Assembly (NCBI RefSeq): GCF_004379255.2
Contig: NC_056034.1
Span: 34,785,262 to 34,849,261, forward strand
DNA length: 64,000 bases
DNA from: Salvia splendens
Lineage: Eukaryota; Streptophyta; Magnoliopsida; Lamiales; Lamiaceae
Direction of reading: 5' to 3'
The stretch's first letter is position 1; every line of letters begins with the position of its first letter. Both the position numbers and the translations under genes were made by a program. Positions 35,841-46,138 of this stretch are shown piece by piece. The notes under the pieces were generated by a model. It made no database searches. It saw nothing but the letters and a program-made list of their open reading frames with translations, and had not been told where the DNA came from.

Positions 35841-37720
35841 ATCCCAACTGATAGGTAGGAAATTTTCCTAAATGGTACAGATGCTCCTCCGGGAATGCAT
35901 CAGGTATAGCTTCGTCCGTTTTCCCCTGAAAAATCTGACTCAGATGGTCAGCCACCTTATTCTCTGTCCATTTTTTGTCTCTGACTTCCCAATCGAATTC
36001 CTGCAAAAGCAACACCCAATGGATTAACCTTGGCTTGGATTCTTTCTTTGCCAGCAAGTACTTGATATCTGCGTGGTCGGTGAAAACTATCACTCTCGAC
36101 TCTAGTAAGTATGGGTGAAATTTCTCAAATGAATACACGACTGCCAGCATTTTCTTTTTCGTGGTGTCATAGTTTCTCTGGGCCTGGTTGAGTGTCTTCG
36201 ATGCATAGAAGATCACGTAATTTTTTCCATCAATCCTTTGACCTAGCACCGCCCCCACTGCGAAGTCGCTCGCATCACACATTATCTCAAACGGCTGACT
36301 CCAGTCGGGTGCCCTAATGATAGGGGCAGATACTAGCTTATCCTTCAATAGCTGAAAAGCTTTTTTACACTCTTCGTCGAAGATGAAATCAACATCATTA
36401 TGCAAAAGATGGGTAAGTGGCTGAGCAATCTTTGCGAAGTCCTTTATGAATCTCATATAAAACCCTTCATGCCCTAGGAATCCCCTGACTTCTTTCTGAT
36501 TCGTAGGGTAAGGTAATTTTGAAATCACATCGACCATTGCTTGGTCCACCTGTATACCCTTCTCTGAGACTACATGCCCTAGGACAATTCCCTCGGGTAC
36601 CATGAAGTGACATTTTTCGAAGTTAAGGACCAAATTCTTCTCCTGGCACCTCCTCAATACTACGTCTAGGCTAGCTAAACAGGAATCGAGTCCCCATATA
36701 TGGTGAAATCATCCATGAAAATCTCAATACAATCCTCTAGTAGATCTGAGAAGATACTCATCATGCAACGTTGAAAAGTGTCTGGCGCATTGCACAGTCC
36801 AAACGGCATTCTTCTGTAAGCATACGTGCCAAAAGGACAAGTAAACGTAGTCTTCTCTTTATCCTAGGGGTCTACATAGATCTGGAAGTATCCACTATAC
36901 CCATCAAGGAAATAAAAATATTCTTCCCAGCCAACCTCTCTAGCATCTGATCAATGAAGGGTAAAGGAATATGATCTTTCTTGGTTGCTTCATTCAGTTT
37001 CCTGTAATCGATGCACATCCTCCATCCAGTGACAAGTCGGGTAGGCACCAATTCATTCTTATCATTCTTAACTACCTGAATTCCTGACTTTGTAGGTACC
37101 ATGTGAACCGGGTTGACCCATTCACTATCTGGAATAAAGTAGATGATTCCCAGCGAAAGCAGCTTCAAAACTTCCTTCAAAGCTTCCTCTCTCATATTTG
37201 GATTCAGCTTGCGTCGCGGGTCTCTACAGGCCTTCACACCTTCCTCCAGCCTGATGTGGTGCATGCAAAGATCAGGACTGATCCCGACTAGGTCTGAGAG
37301 AGTCCATCCTATTTCCTTCTTGTTCTTTCTAATTACCTCTGGTAGCTCCCTTTCCTGTTCCTCGGTCAAATCGTTGTTGATGATTACCGGGAAAGCCTCA
37401 TTTTCTTCTAGATAGGCATACTTAAGTCCTGGCGGAAGCATTTTCGACTCCTTCTTGGGGGTACTTGTTTCCTGTGGCAAGGGATCTTTTTCCTTCACGT
37501 CAGCTATCATTCCCTTTCCAGACCTAGAAGAATTTTCCATACTAGCTACATGAGCTAATCCCCTTGACCTGGCTGACTCTGGATTCGTACAAAATTCCGA
37601 AATGGCTTCGGCTAGCTCTTCATCTGATAATTCCCTTGTATTCATTGCCTCGGACCATCCAGCTACTTCTCTGTCAATAGAGTGACTTAATTCTGAATTA
37701 TCAATCTGCTCCTGCATCAA
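35806..37720 (-). pseudogene. Athila reverse transcriptase and RNase H
   Basis: From the right: a linker (LSDLVGISPDLCMHHI), RT blocks GWRMCIDYRKLNEATKKDHI and PLPFIDQMLERLAGK, then FGTYAYRRMPFGLCNAP and the catalytic FMDD at 36708-36719. RNase H follows from 36657: [36 protein letters not shown] and [21 protein letters not shown]. There are frame breaks near 36870 and 36660 and a stop in the DP*DKEK segment. The RT/RNase H sequence is Athila-like. Confidence 0.92.
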
Positions 37721-37738
37721 CTCAGTCTCAAGATATTC

Positions 37739-39880
37739 CTAGACCAGGGGGTTAATAACATCGATAGCATGCATATTCTCAACATCTAATGGTTTCTTCA
37801 TTGCTTCATCTATGCTAAATGTATATTTTTCCCCATTATAATCCAAGCATATGGTTCCATCAAAAACATCAATTATGGTCTTGGCGGTACGGAGAAAAGG
37901 TCTCCCTAAAAGTACGCCACTAGACTCAGCAGACTCATTGTCACTCATTTTGATAACATGGAAATTGGCAGGATACAGAAAATCATGCCCTTTGACGATA
38001 ACAATTTCTAAGACTCCCTCTGGACAAATGCACGACCTATCCGCCAATTGGATTACCACCTTTGTATCTACCATCCCTACTCGTACCAGCTTCTTGTAAA
38101 TGGAAAGTGGTAAAACATTTATTGATGCTCCTAAATCACACATGGCATGCTCAATTCTGACATCACCGATTGAAATGGGTAAGGTGAACATACCTGGGTC
38201 AGTGCATTTCGAGGGAATCCTTCTCTTCTGAATCACCGCGGAAACATTTTCTCCAATCAGAATCTTCCCACTGGGCCTTGTCTTCCCAGCTATAAACTCC
38301 TTGATGAATTTGCTGAAGACCGGTAATCTCAAAGCTTGTAAGAATGGTAAGTTAATCTCCAACTTTCTAAAGATATCCATAAAATCCATCGGTTCATTTT
38401 CCACTTCTGGCTCTGGGTCTAGGAAAAATGATTCAGCCATACTCGGTAATGGTTTCCTCAAATCACCTTCCCGAAGGTCATCTCTTCTCTCGGAACTTCC
38501 TGCTCCAAAATTTTCAGACTCAGGAACTAGATCCTTCCCTTCCTTGCCCTTCACTAGAGTTGTTTCTTCATCCTTCCTCATCGTTGGACCTTCATATCCT
38601 CGCCCAGATCTCAATGCGATTTGACTGATATTTGCCCTATCTGGCGGCCTTACTGAGGCATGAATCTTTCCTTTGTTTCCTCGTATCTCGCTCAAGGAAG
38701 TAGTGATCTGAGACAATTGCTTTATCAGCATATCCATTGCTGCCTTCTGCTCCAGCTGAGCGTCCTGAAGCTTATGCACCACGTCATTGTTGGACTGCAA
38801 GTTGTTCTGCATATGCTGTTGAGAACTAACTAGATCATGCACCATGTCATCTAGATTCCTTGGTATCTTAGAACTAGACTGGCCGGAACTTGGTCCTAGA
38901 CCCAGATGTGGTCCACTTCCTTGATTCTGGCGAAAGTTCCCCTGACCTCCTGAACTGTTGGTGTACTGATTTCCTGGCCCTTGGTTTTCCTAGTAAATGG
39001 GTTGGGTATTCTGATAATTTCCGGGGTAGTTTCTTTGGTGTGGCGGTACATAAGAGTTCCCCTGGTGGTTTTGATTCATGTTTCCCCAATTAGAGTGATC
39101 TTCATGGTTCCGGTTGTTCCAATTGTTCTGCCCCTCCTGACTTCTCCCAGACCAGTTAGTCTGCCTTTCTGGTTGGTGCGTCAACTGGGCATTCTGTTGT
39201 GGAGGTGGCTGGTTCGGATCGTTGTCAGAACATCTGAAATTGAGATGGTTTCTCCATGGTGCATCCCTCTGTCTCCCTGGATTCCAACTTCCATCTGGGT
39301 TCCAACTCCCCATCGCATTAACTTGGGCCTGGTAATCTCCTTCTCGATTGCATTCAAGAGTGCTTTCTCAAGCCTATCTATTCTCGCCTTGACCCTCTCG
39401 TCATCCTGCTCTCTCAGCGCATTTGCTGACCCCCTGCTCATAACATTCCTCGGGCTGTCGTACGCCTTTTTGGCCTCTATCAACTTTCCCAAGATCTCTC
39501 TCGCTTCACTTCCCTTTTTCTTCGTGAAATTTACCCCGCTCGAGGAGTTCATCAAATCCTTTGACTCAGGGTTTGCTCCTTCATAGAACAGATAGTAAAT
39601 CTCTGCCTCGATCATTCTATGATTTGGGCAGGCATCTAACAATCCTTTAAACCGCGACTAATACTGACTAAGAGACTCATCATACTCCTGCTTACACTTC
39701 ACGATTTCTTTCTTGAGAGCGTTGGTCTTATTTAAAGGGAAAAAGTAATCTAGAAACTCCAACTTGAAATCCCTCCATGTTCGGATGAAATCCGGAGGTA
39801 GCCTCAGTAGCCATGTGTTAGCCTCTCCCTTCAGGGCGAACGGAATTGCACGTAGGCGGTAATCTTCCTCCGTCGCATCG
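37739..39880 (-). pseudogene. Athila gag C-terminus and aspartic protease
   Basis: The gag part reads ALKGEANTWLLRLPPDFIR, FKLEFLDYFFPLNKTNALK, then a stop (QY*SRFKGLL), and CPNHRMIEAEIYYLFYEGA. A Gln/Asn-rich stretch with many W-N pairs follows (NWNNRNHEDHSNWGN). The protease reads AMCDLGASINVLPLSIYKKL and VLLGRPFLRTAKTIIDV, with D-x-G-A-S as the active-site motif. Frames break near 39310 and at a stop near 38989. The N-terminal gag is separated from this part by a hAT-like insertion. Confidence 0.88.
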
Positions 39881-39886
39881 TTGGGC

Positions 39887-40805
39887 CGAATGTTTTAAAA
39901 ACCAGACCGGACCGGCCGGTTCTATCGGTCGGACCGCGAACCGGTAGGTAGTCCGGTCCGGTTCACCCCTTTAAACCACCACTGCATTGAACCGCCGTGA
40001 ACCGGTGCAACCGGCCGGTCGGACCGGTTGGACCATGAACCGGAAACCGATTTTCTATTTTTTTTCAAAATTTTTTAAAATTTGTTGTTGGTAGAGGTTG
40101 AACTCATGACCTCTCTTCTAGTTAAGAAGACCTCTACCACTGCACCACATGGGCTCATTGAACAATTTGAACGTTAAATATTTTATACATTAACCATTAA
40201 TTTTATCTACAAAAACTAATAATTCATTTTAATTTTATTATTCTTTAATATAATTGTTAATTATAATATATATAACTATCATCCTTTATATTTTAATGAT
40301 GCTCTACTTACCACCTATATTATTATTAGTACCATATAAGATTCATTATTTACTATAAATAAATTTTTTATATTACATACTTAATTTATATACCCTAGCT
40401 ATTGACATTAATAAATAATCTTATCCAAACTAATTAATAAGTACTTAATTCATATTTAATTATATATTATTTTACAAAATAAATTTTCTTAAATTAATAT
40501 AAACATTATCTATTTTAATACATGAAATATTAAATTTTTTATCTAGACTAACTAATATTAAATATATATATCTGAATATATTTACTAAATTTTAATATTA
40601 TTTATATTTATACGTCACTAATTATCTATAAGGTTTAATGTTTTGTGATATATTATTAATTGTAAATCATTTACTAAATTTAATATATTTTTATATATAT
40701 TTGCAACAGTAAAACGGTTAGACCGGTGGTTCGACCGGTTGGACCGGTTGAACCGTGAACCAGTAACGTTGCCGGTTCGATTGCCGGTCCGGTTTTTAAA
40801 ACATT
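39887..40805. mobile_element. hAT-like element (919 bp) with CCGGT repeat ends, inside Athila gag
   Basis: The termini read AATGTTTTAAAAACC at the left and GGTTTTTAAAACATT at the right. Just inside both ends are dense GGACCGGTT / AACCGGTCC repeats. The flanks CGTTGGGC (39879-39886) and GGTTGGGC (40806-40813) are an 8-bp target duplication with one change, as expected for hAT. The gag frame resumes across it. The interior is AT-rich and contains a tRNA-like stretch. No transposase. Confidence 0.75.
40088..40156 (-). other. tRNA-like sequence with A-box and B-box
   Basis: On the minus strand TGGTGCAGTGGTAGAGG resembles a pol III A box. The segment TCTTCT-TAACTAG-AAGA looks like an anticodon stem-loop, and GGTCATGAGTTCAACCTC resembles a B box. 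The acceptor and T stems do not pair well, so a functional tRNA is not claimed. It may derive from a SINE or tRNA captured by the element. Confidence 0.45.
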
Positions 40806-40813
40806 GGTTGGGC

Positions 40814-41028
40814 ATTTTCTGAATATTGCACAGCTTGCTAAACTCATTTAGAAACTCGTATGGAAACTCGTTCCTACGTCCAGAGAACGTCGGTAGAATG
40901 CCTAACACATTTATCTTAATATCGATGGCCCTCTGACGTGGATTCATAACTATAGCCTGGGTTGGCTCACCATCTAGATGGGCAGTGAGCGAACCGATCT
41001 CCGGATCTGGATCGACTACGTGTGCCAT
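40814..41028 (-). pseudogene. Athila gag, N-terminal part
   Basis: The frame starts MAHVVDPDPEIGSL at 41028 and continues through NPRQRAIDIKINVLGILPTF and FLNEFSKLCNIQKMPN, where the hAT-like element interrupts it. After the insertion the gag continues at 39880 with TEEDYRLRAIPFALKG, so the split is insertional. Confidence 0.8.
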
Positions 41029-41342
41029 GTCTCTGATCTCTGCCTCATCTGTATCTGTTTCTGAAGTTGACTTTGGATCCTCCTTTCCTGACGAACTCCA
41101 ATCGTCGTCACTCTCCGAACCAAACGGAAATGGATCTCCCGTAGATAATCCCGATCTGGTGGTGACCGTAGATGCTGTGTCCCTGACCTTCCAAGTAAAC
41201 TGATTGTTCCTCCAGCCAGATCAGTTACCCTAGTGTCCAAACCGTGAGCCTCTACTCATAAACTGCAAATTAAGAGAAAGAAAAACAAATCAAAACTATA
41301 TACGCCAAAATCTCTAAACACAATCATAAACTACGTCATCCA

Positions 41343-41360
41343 TCCCCGGCAACGGCGCCA
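41343..41360 (-). other. Athila primer-binding site (tRNA-Asp type)
   Basis: On the minus strand TGGCGCCGTTGCCGGGGA lies two bases from the end of the 5' LTR. This is the standard site of Athila/Tat elements. Confidence 0.88.
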
Positions 41361-41362
41361 TT

Positions 41363-42851
41363 TGAAGCAGCATATTTAACCGAAGATTCGTGTGTACTTT
41401 TATGCTGGGTCGAGCCCTCAGGTCCAGAGAATCCGCTAGATCACAAGGTCTAGGAACTCAGAGGATCCTGGAAGTCTCGGTCGTCGGACACACTAACGCC
41501 CCGCACTTTCAAAAACCCTCAACCATCTACACTATGGATTAGTATAGGTAAGCAGGGGTCGATCCCACGAAGATGGACGCGTAAGAAAGAATTTAGGAGA
41601 CTCTGGGCAAGTTATTGGCTGCTGGCACACAATTTTGGGTTGAGGTTTAACTACTACTAGACCTAAGAATGAAAATCAGACACTGGACTTAGGAAACTGA
41701 GAGCATCATGCTGACGCCGAACATCCTTATAACCACGAGATCTCAAACTAATTTCCTAGACCCAGTAAATAACTTCCAAATATTGCTAGACAGAAAGCGA
41801 GTAAACAATGGGGACCATTTTCCAGAAACAGAAAGTACGGAAGAAAAGCTGCAACTAACAAACTAAGAATTTAACTAACAATGACGTGCATCTCATTACC
41901 TGAATCAAACGCGAACATGAAGAAAACAGAGCACAAATCCAGATTCAAACAAAATGTAAAAGTTTGGACGTCGGAAACTTGCAATTAGCCGGAAATAAAA
42001 CAGATCTACATATACTAGACGGAATGAAACGAAAACACGAAAACTAGGCATCAAACTTTAACTACTCTGTTTCAAATCCACACGTCGGATGCTCAATCCA
42101 CTGCGGATCCAAGCATTCCGAACCAAACAACCAACAAAATCAACTCCATAACTTCCGATTCAACAGATCTGCCTCGATCTACACAAGCTTCCAACAATTC
42201 TACTCAAACTCAATAAACCAACGCGAGAAACAAACATCCAGTTCAGCAACTACGTCAAACTCAAAACAATTTGCATCCATAATCGAAATCAACAGCAGTA
42301 AAGTAAACACGGAAACAGAAAATGCATAGATAACGAGAATTCAACAGAAAATAGGCCGAGCTTCGAACAGTGAAGCTCGGTGAAATTCACGATGAAAAAT
42401 AAAACGAAAGCAAATAATTGTATCTTCGCCCTACACAAGGAAGGTGTTACCCAACATCAAACAGCAAATGAAATGACCCGAACCCCTACCAATTCCCGAA
42501 CAGTCCCCCTCAAGTGTGTGGAAGTGAGTGAGCTAAGAGAGCCAAGAGCAAAGTGCCCTAAAAAAAGTCCTCCCTTAGATTGTATGCTCTCTTCCTTATA
42601 TAGGTGCGGGTTTGATCTTCTAGAAGCCTTCGCAGAAATCTCCATTCTGCCCTTCAGCTTCGTGATCTCCTCTGTCTAGTCATTTTTCTCCACAATGCTC
42701 ACTTATTCGCCAGATTCCTTGGGTCATGCAATTGTCCTCTCTTCTTCCTGGACCTGGCGAACTTTCTACACACCTAGCTTAAAAAGATGTGTTAGACCCC
42801 ATAAATGCACTAATTCAACCCTTTAATCAATGCATGAAATTAGCCTTATCA
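41363..42851 (-). repeat. Athila 5' LTR (right copy)
   Basis: 1489 bp, TGAAGCAGCAT to CCTTATCA on the plus strand. It is followed at once by the GAACC target duplication and the resumed copia frame. Confidence 0.9.
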
Positions 42852-42856
42852 GAACC

Positions 42857-43837
42857 TCAGACTTATAAGCAGACTGTGAAATGCAAGGCCTGGAATCTGT
42901 GGCTGAAGGCCATGAAAGATGAAATGCATTCCTTGTTGATAAATCATACTTGGATTCTTGTTCCTTTACTTGTTGGTGCCTCAGTAGTTGATTGCAGAAG
43001 GCTTTATAAGCAGAAAAATGAGATAGATGGTATTAGGTACAAGGCCAGACTTGTGGCCAAAGGGTTTACTCTGCAAGAGGGGATATATTACACTGAAATA
43101 TTTGCTCATGTTGTGAAATTTACTACTGTCAGACTTATGCTTGCTTTATGTGCTCACTTTAATTGGGAAATGAAACAGGTGGATGTCAAAACTGCTTTTC
43201 TTCATGGTGATCTTGATAAACCTATTTACATGTTACATCCTGAAGGATTTATTGACCCCAAGTTTCCCAATCATGTTTGCTTTTTGAAAAAGGCTCTATA
43301 TGGTTTGAAGCAGTCCCCTAGACAGTGGAACATCAAGTTCAATACTTGTATGCAAAAGTTAGGCTTTGTTGGGAGTACCTTTGATGCATGCATGTATGTT
43401 AAAAATCTTAGTAGTGTTTTTGTTGCTTTATGTTGATGAGATGCTTATTATGGGACCTTGTATCAAGTCTATCAAATCTTTGCAAACTACTTTGTGTAAG
43501 AACTTTGACATGAAAGACTTGGGTGATGCTCAAAAAATATTAGAAATCAATATTTTCAAGGATAGAAAGGAGTCTATCCTGGTGCTTCACCAAGAGCCTT
43601 ATGTGCATAAGATTCTTCAAAAGTTTAATATGGTTATTGCTAAATCTGCTTCTGTTCCTTTAGCTGTGCATTTTTTATTGAGTAAAGATCTTTGCCCTAA
43701 GTCTGATGATGATATTGCTGTCATGAAAAAGATTCCCTATACAAATGCTTTTAGTTCTGTCATGTACTTGATGGTTAGTACTAGGCCTGATATTGCTTAT
43801 GTTGTTTCTGTGCTTAGTAGATATATGTTGTTTCCCT
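42857..43837 (+). pseudogene. Tork-like copia reverse transcriptase, C-terminally deleted
   Basis: The sequence continues from the left of the Athila insertion: WNLWLKAMKDEMHSL, YKARLVAKGFTLQEGI, QVDVKTAFLHGDLDKPIYM and KKALYGLKQSPRQW. A frameshift near 43415-43425 separates this from the next part. The catalytic block reads YVDE at 43429-43440 where YVDD is expected, so the second catalytic aspartate is lost. Later blocks: NFDMKDLGDAQKIL and MVSTRPDIAYVVSVLSRYM. It then runs directly into LTR sequence, and RNase H is absent. Confidence 0.88.
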
Positions 43838-44424
43838 ATGCAAGATTGAACGGTTAAGTTTAGATCTGTGGCAATTGAGTGAAGAACTTCGGGCGATTTC
43901 TTGTGATCTGAGAGACCTGTGACCTCTAGTGGTTTCGGAGGAGTATCTGAGGTGTGATGGTGATTTTCGTGTGGTAGTTGGTCGGAGCGAAGTAGCAATC
44001 GGTGGATCCCTGGGTTTGGGGTCTGATTTGTCTCACGGTGCTCCCTTGTGACTTGTTGGTGAAGATAGAGGAGGTCTTTGGCCCTGTGAAGTTGTGTGTG
44101 CAACCTGAGCCATATTCTCATCTTCTAACTAGCTCTCTGTGGTTTGTACTTGTTTAGATCCGAGAGGATCTTGCTTATGTTTACTGACACGTGTATCTAG
44201 TGTGCAGGTAACACGGTGACTTAGCTAGAATTCTGATGCAGAAGAGCATCAGATAGTAGCTAGGGTTTTTTCTTTTGTATTACTTGTACTTAGTCGTAGT
44301 CTGTAAATCTTGTATACTCTTTTTGTATTACGGCTTGTATCTTCTGAGATTAGTCATCTCAGTAGAGATGTAATTGCAAAGAGGTCCCGATAATTAGTGA
44401 ATCCCGAATGATCTGATCCCTACA
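43838..44424 (+). repeat. Truncated 3' LTR of the Tork-like copia
   Basis: ATGCAAGATTGAACGG at 43838 matches position 24685 inside the 5' LTR, and the match continues to the LTR end. The first 310 bp of the LTR are missing, so a deletion joined pol to mid-LTR. It contains about 50 extra bases near 43990-44045 relative to the left copy. Confidence 0.85.
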
Positions 44425-44516
44425 ATGTGAGCCTTTTATATTTCCACATATGGTATTGGTTAGACATGCTACTTCATATTAATAGGCTGCTTTTGTTTTT
44501 CTACTACTCTTACTTG

Positions 44517-45154
44517 TGTTAGGATCGTCGACTGCAACATTAGTTTGATATTGTCCGCTTTGGGTCAAGCCCGCACGGATTTGTTTTTGGGTCACTCCCA
44601 AAAGGCCTCAAACTAACTGGGGTTGGACAGGAATTATATACACCTTCCAACTTCCCTCACTCATCCGATGTGGGACGGGTTTGTAACTTAACAAACCTCC
44701 CCTCAAACCGAGACCACATCGGGAACGCAGGGTTGGACAGGAATTATATACACCTTCCAACTTCTCTCACTCATCCGATGTGGGACGGGTTTGTAACTTA
44801 ACAAAGTTCCCCTCAAACCGAGACCACATCGGGAGCGCAGTCGACACGAACATGGGTCGTTCCAGCCCTGGCCCCTAGGTCATCCTGGGCCCGACTCTAA
44901 CCCGAGTCCTTCAGGGCCTGACCCTAACCGGGGCTCATCCAGGCACAACCCATAGCTACCTGGGCTCTGATACCACTTGTTAGGATCGTCGACTGCAACA
45001 TTAGTTTGATATTGTCCGCTTTGGGTCAAGCCCGCACGGATTTATTTTTGGGTCATTCCCAAAAGGCCTCAAACTAATTGGGGTTGGACAGGAATTATAT
45101 ACACCTTCCAACTTCTCTCACTCATCCGATGTGGGACGGGTTTATAACTTAACA
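44517..45154 (-). mobile_element. TRIM element, copy 2 (638 bp)
   Basis: LTRs of 177 bp at 44517-44693 and 44978-45154 run TGTTAGGATCG to AACTTAACA. A minus-strand primer-binding site (complement GGCTCTGATACCA, 44963-44975) sits next to the right LTR. ACTTG is duplicated exactly on both sides. A 108-bp segment from GGTTGGACAGG to GGAACGCAG is repeated in tandem at 44622-44839, so half an LTR is present a third time. There are no ORFs. Confidence 0.92.
45102..45137 (-). promoter_or_regulatory. USE plus TATA promoter in the TRIM LTR
   Basis: On the minus strand GTCCCACATCG (45127-45137) matches the plant snRNA upstream sequence element RTCCCACATCG in all positions. TATATAA (45095-45101) follows after 25 bases. 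The same pair occurs in the left LTR (44666-44676 with 44634-44640) and again in the internal duplication (USE at 44776-44786). Spacing near 25 bp is that described for pol III snRNA genes in plants; pol II genes have about 10 bp more. Confidence 0.65.
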
Positions 45155-45885
45155 ACTTGACCTTTTTAATTGTTTTCCTATTACGTAACTTAGCATCTTG
45201 TTTTGTTTTGTGTTTTTAATGGATAAATAAATTCAAATTTAAAGGTGAAAATATTGTCTGCTTTTGTTTTTCTACTACTCTTACTTGACTTTTTAATTGT
45301 TTTCCTATAGTTACATAACTTAGCGTCTTCTTTTGTTTTTTTTAAATGGATAAATAAATTCAACTTTAAAGGTGAAAATCTAAATAAAACATACATGAAT
45401 ATACTAAGCTACACAAAAAAGGCAGCAATGGGACTTCAAAGTTATAGCATAAACGTCTCTTTTCTAATTCTCTAAGTCCTGGGACTTCAAAGTTATACCA
45501 TAAACTTTTCAAAATGTTAGTGATTATACTTTTAAAGCTTAAAAACAAAATTGGATTGGTATTGTACATGACAAATTTACAGTTTCTCGTATATATAAAT
45601 TTCAATTAACCTCCGGTAATTTTTTAATGATTTTCGTTGATTTTCAATTAAGGGGTGAATTTGCAAACTTTTAAAGTTGAAGTAACTAAAAAAAAGACGA
45701 ATGTTGTGTGTTGTATTTGGTAGCTTTTTTTCTTAAATTTGAGAATTCCAAAAGCTAAAGTTGTGTCCAAGGAAAGAGATAAAAGAAAAAACAGAGAAAA
45801 ATAGCTGTATATTTAGTTATTTACCATATACTCTAGTAGTTTACAAAAACGTATTCTTCAATAGGAAAGGCAAGTGAGTCCCAAT

Positions 45886-46101
45886 TAGGGGTGGTAAATT
45901 ATACCGAAATACCGTAATACCGGACTTACCGTACCGAAAAAATACCAAAAATACCGATTTTTCGGTATACCGCAGTTTCCGGTACGGTATGATACCGTAC
46001 CGCAGTGTTTCGGTACGGTAACGGTATCAATTTTTCTATACCGCGGTATACCAAATCCTCAGTATACCGGTATACCGTGGTATACCGTTATACCGATAGA
46101 T

Positions 46102-46138
<37 letters not shown>

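Larger units (their letters stand above)
28560..42851 (-). mobile_element. Athila-lineage Ty3/gypsy element, 14.3 kb, nested
   Basis: Paired LTRs (28560-30037 and 41363-42851), a tRNA-Asp type primer-binding site, gag-protease-RT-RNase H-integrase order and a long downstream region place it in the Athila lineage on the minus strand. GAACC is duplicated exactly (28555-28559 and 42852-42856). The host copia frame resumes on the other side of the duplication. Stops in gag and pol, and a transposon in gag, make it defective. Confidence 0.93.
24375..44424 (+). mobile_element. Tork-like Ty1-copia element, split by a nested Athila
   Basis: Order on the plus strand: 5' LTR, initiator-Met primer-binding site, gag, protease, integrase, [Athila 28560-42851], reverse transcriptase, truncated 3' LTR. 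ATGTGA occurs immediately outside both ends (24369-24374 and 44425-44430), consistent with a target duplication. Gene order protease-integrase-RT marks it as copia. The reading frames carry stops and frameshifts. RNase H, the polypurine tract and the first 310 bp of the 3' LTR are gone. Confidence 0.85.
44488..45385. repeat. Tandem duplication of about 130 bp; left copy split by a TRIM
   Basis: CTGCTTTTGTTTTTCTACTA...CTTACTTG at 44488-44516, continued after the TRIM by ACCTTTTTAATTG...AGGTGAAAAT, occurs again uninterrupted at about 45257-45380. The second copy shows what the site looked like before insertion. Confidence 0.85.

Noticed and set aside
44517..45154. Cassandra-type TRIM with a 5S rRNA gene in its LTR
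   Set aside because: No 5S A-box/C-box or 5S-like sequence is present; the LTR carries a USE/TATA pair instead.
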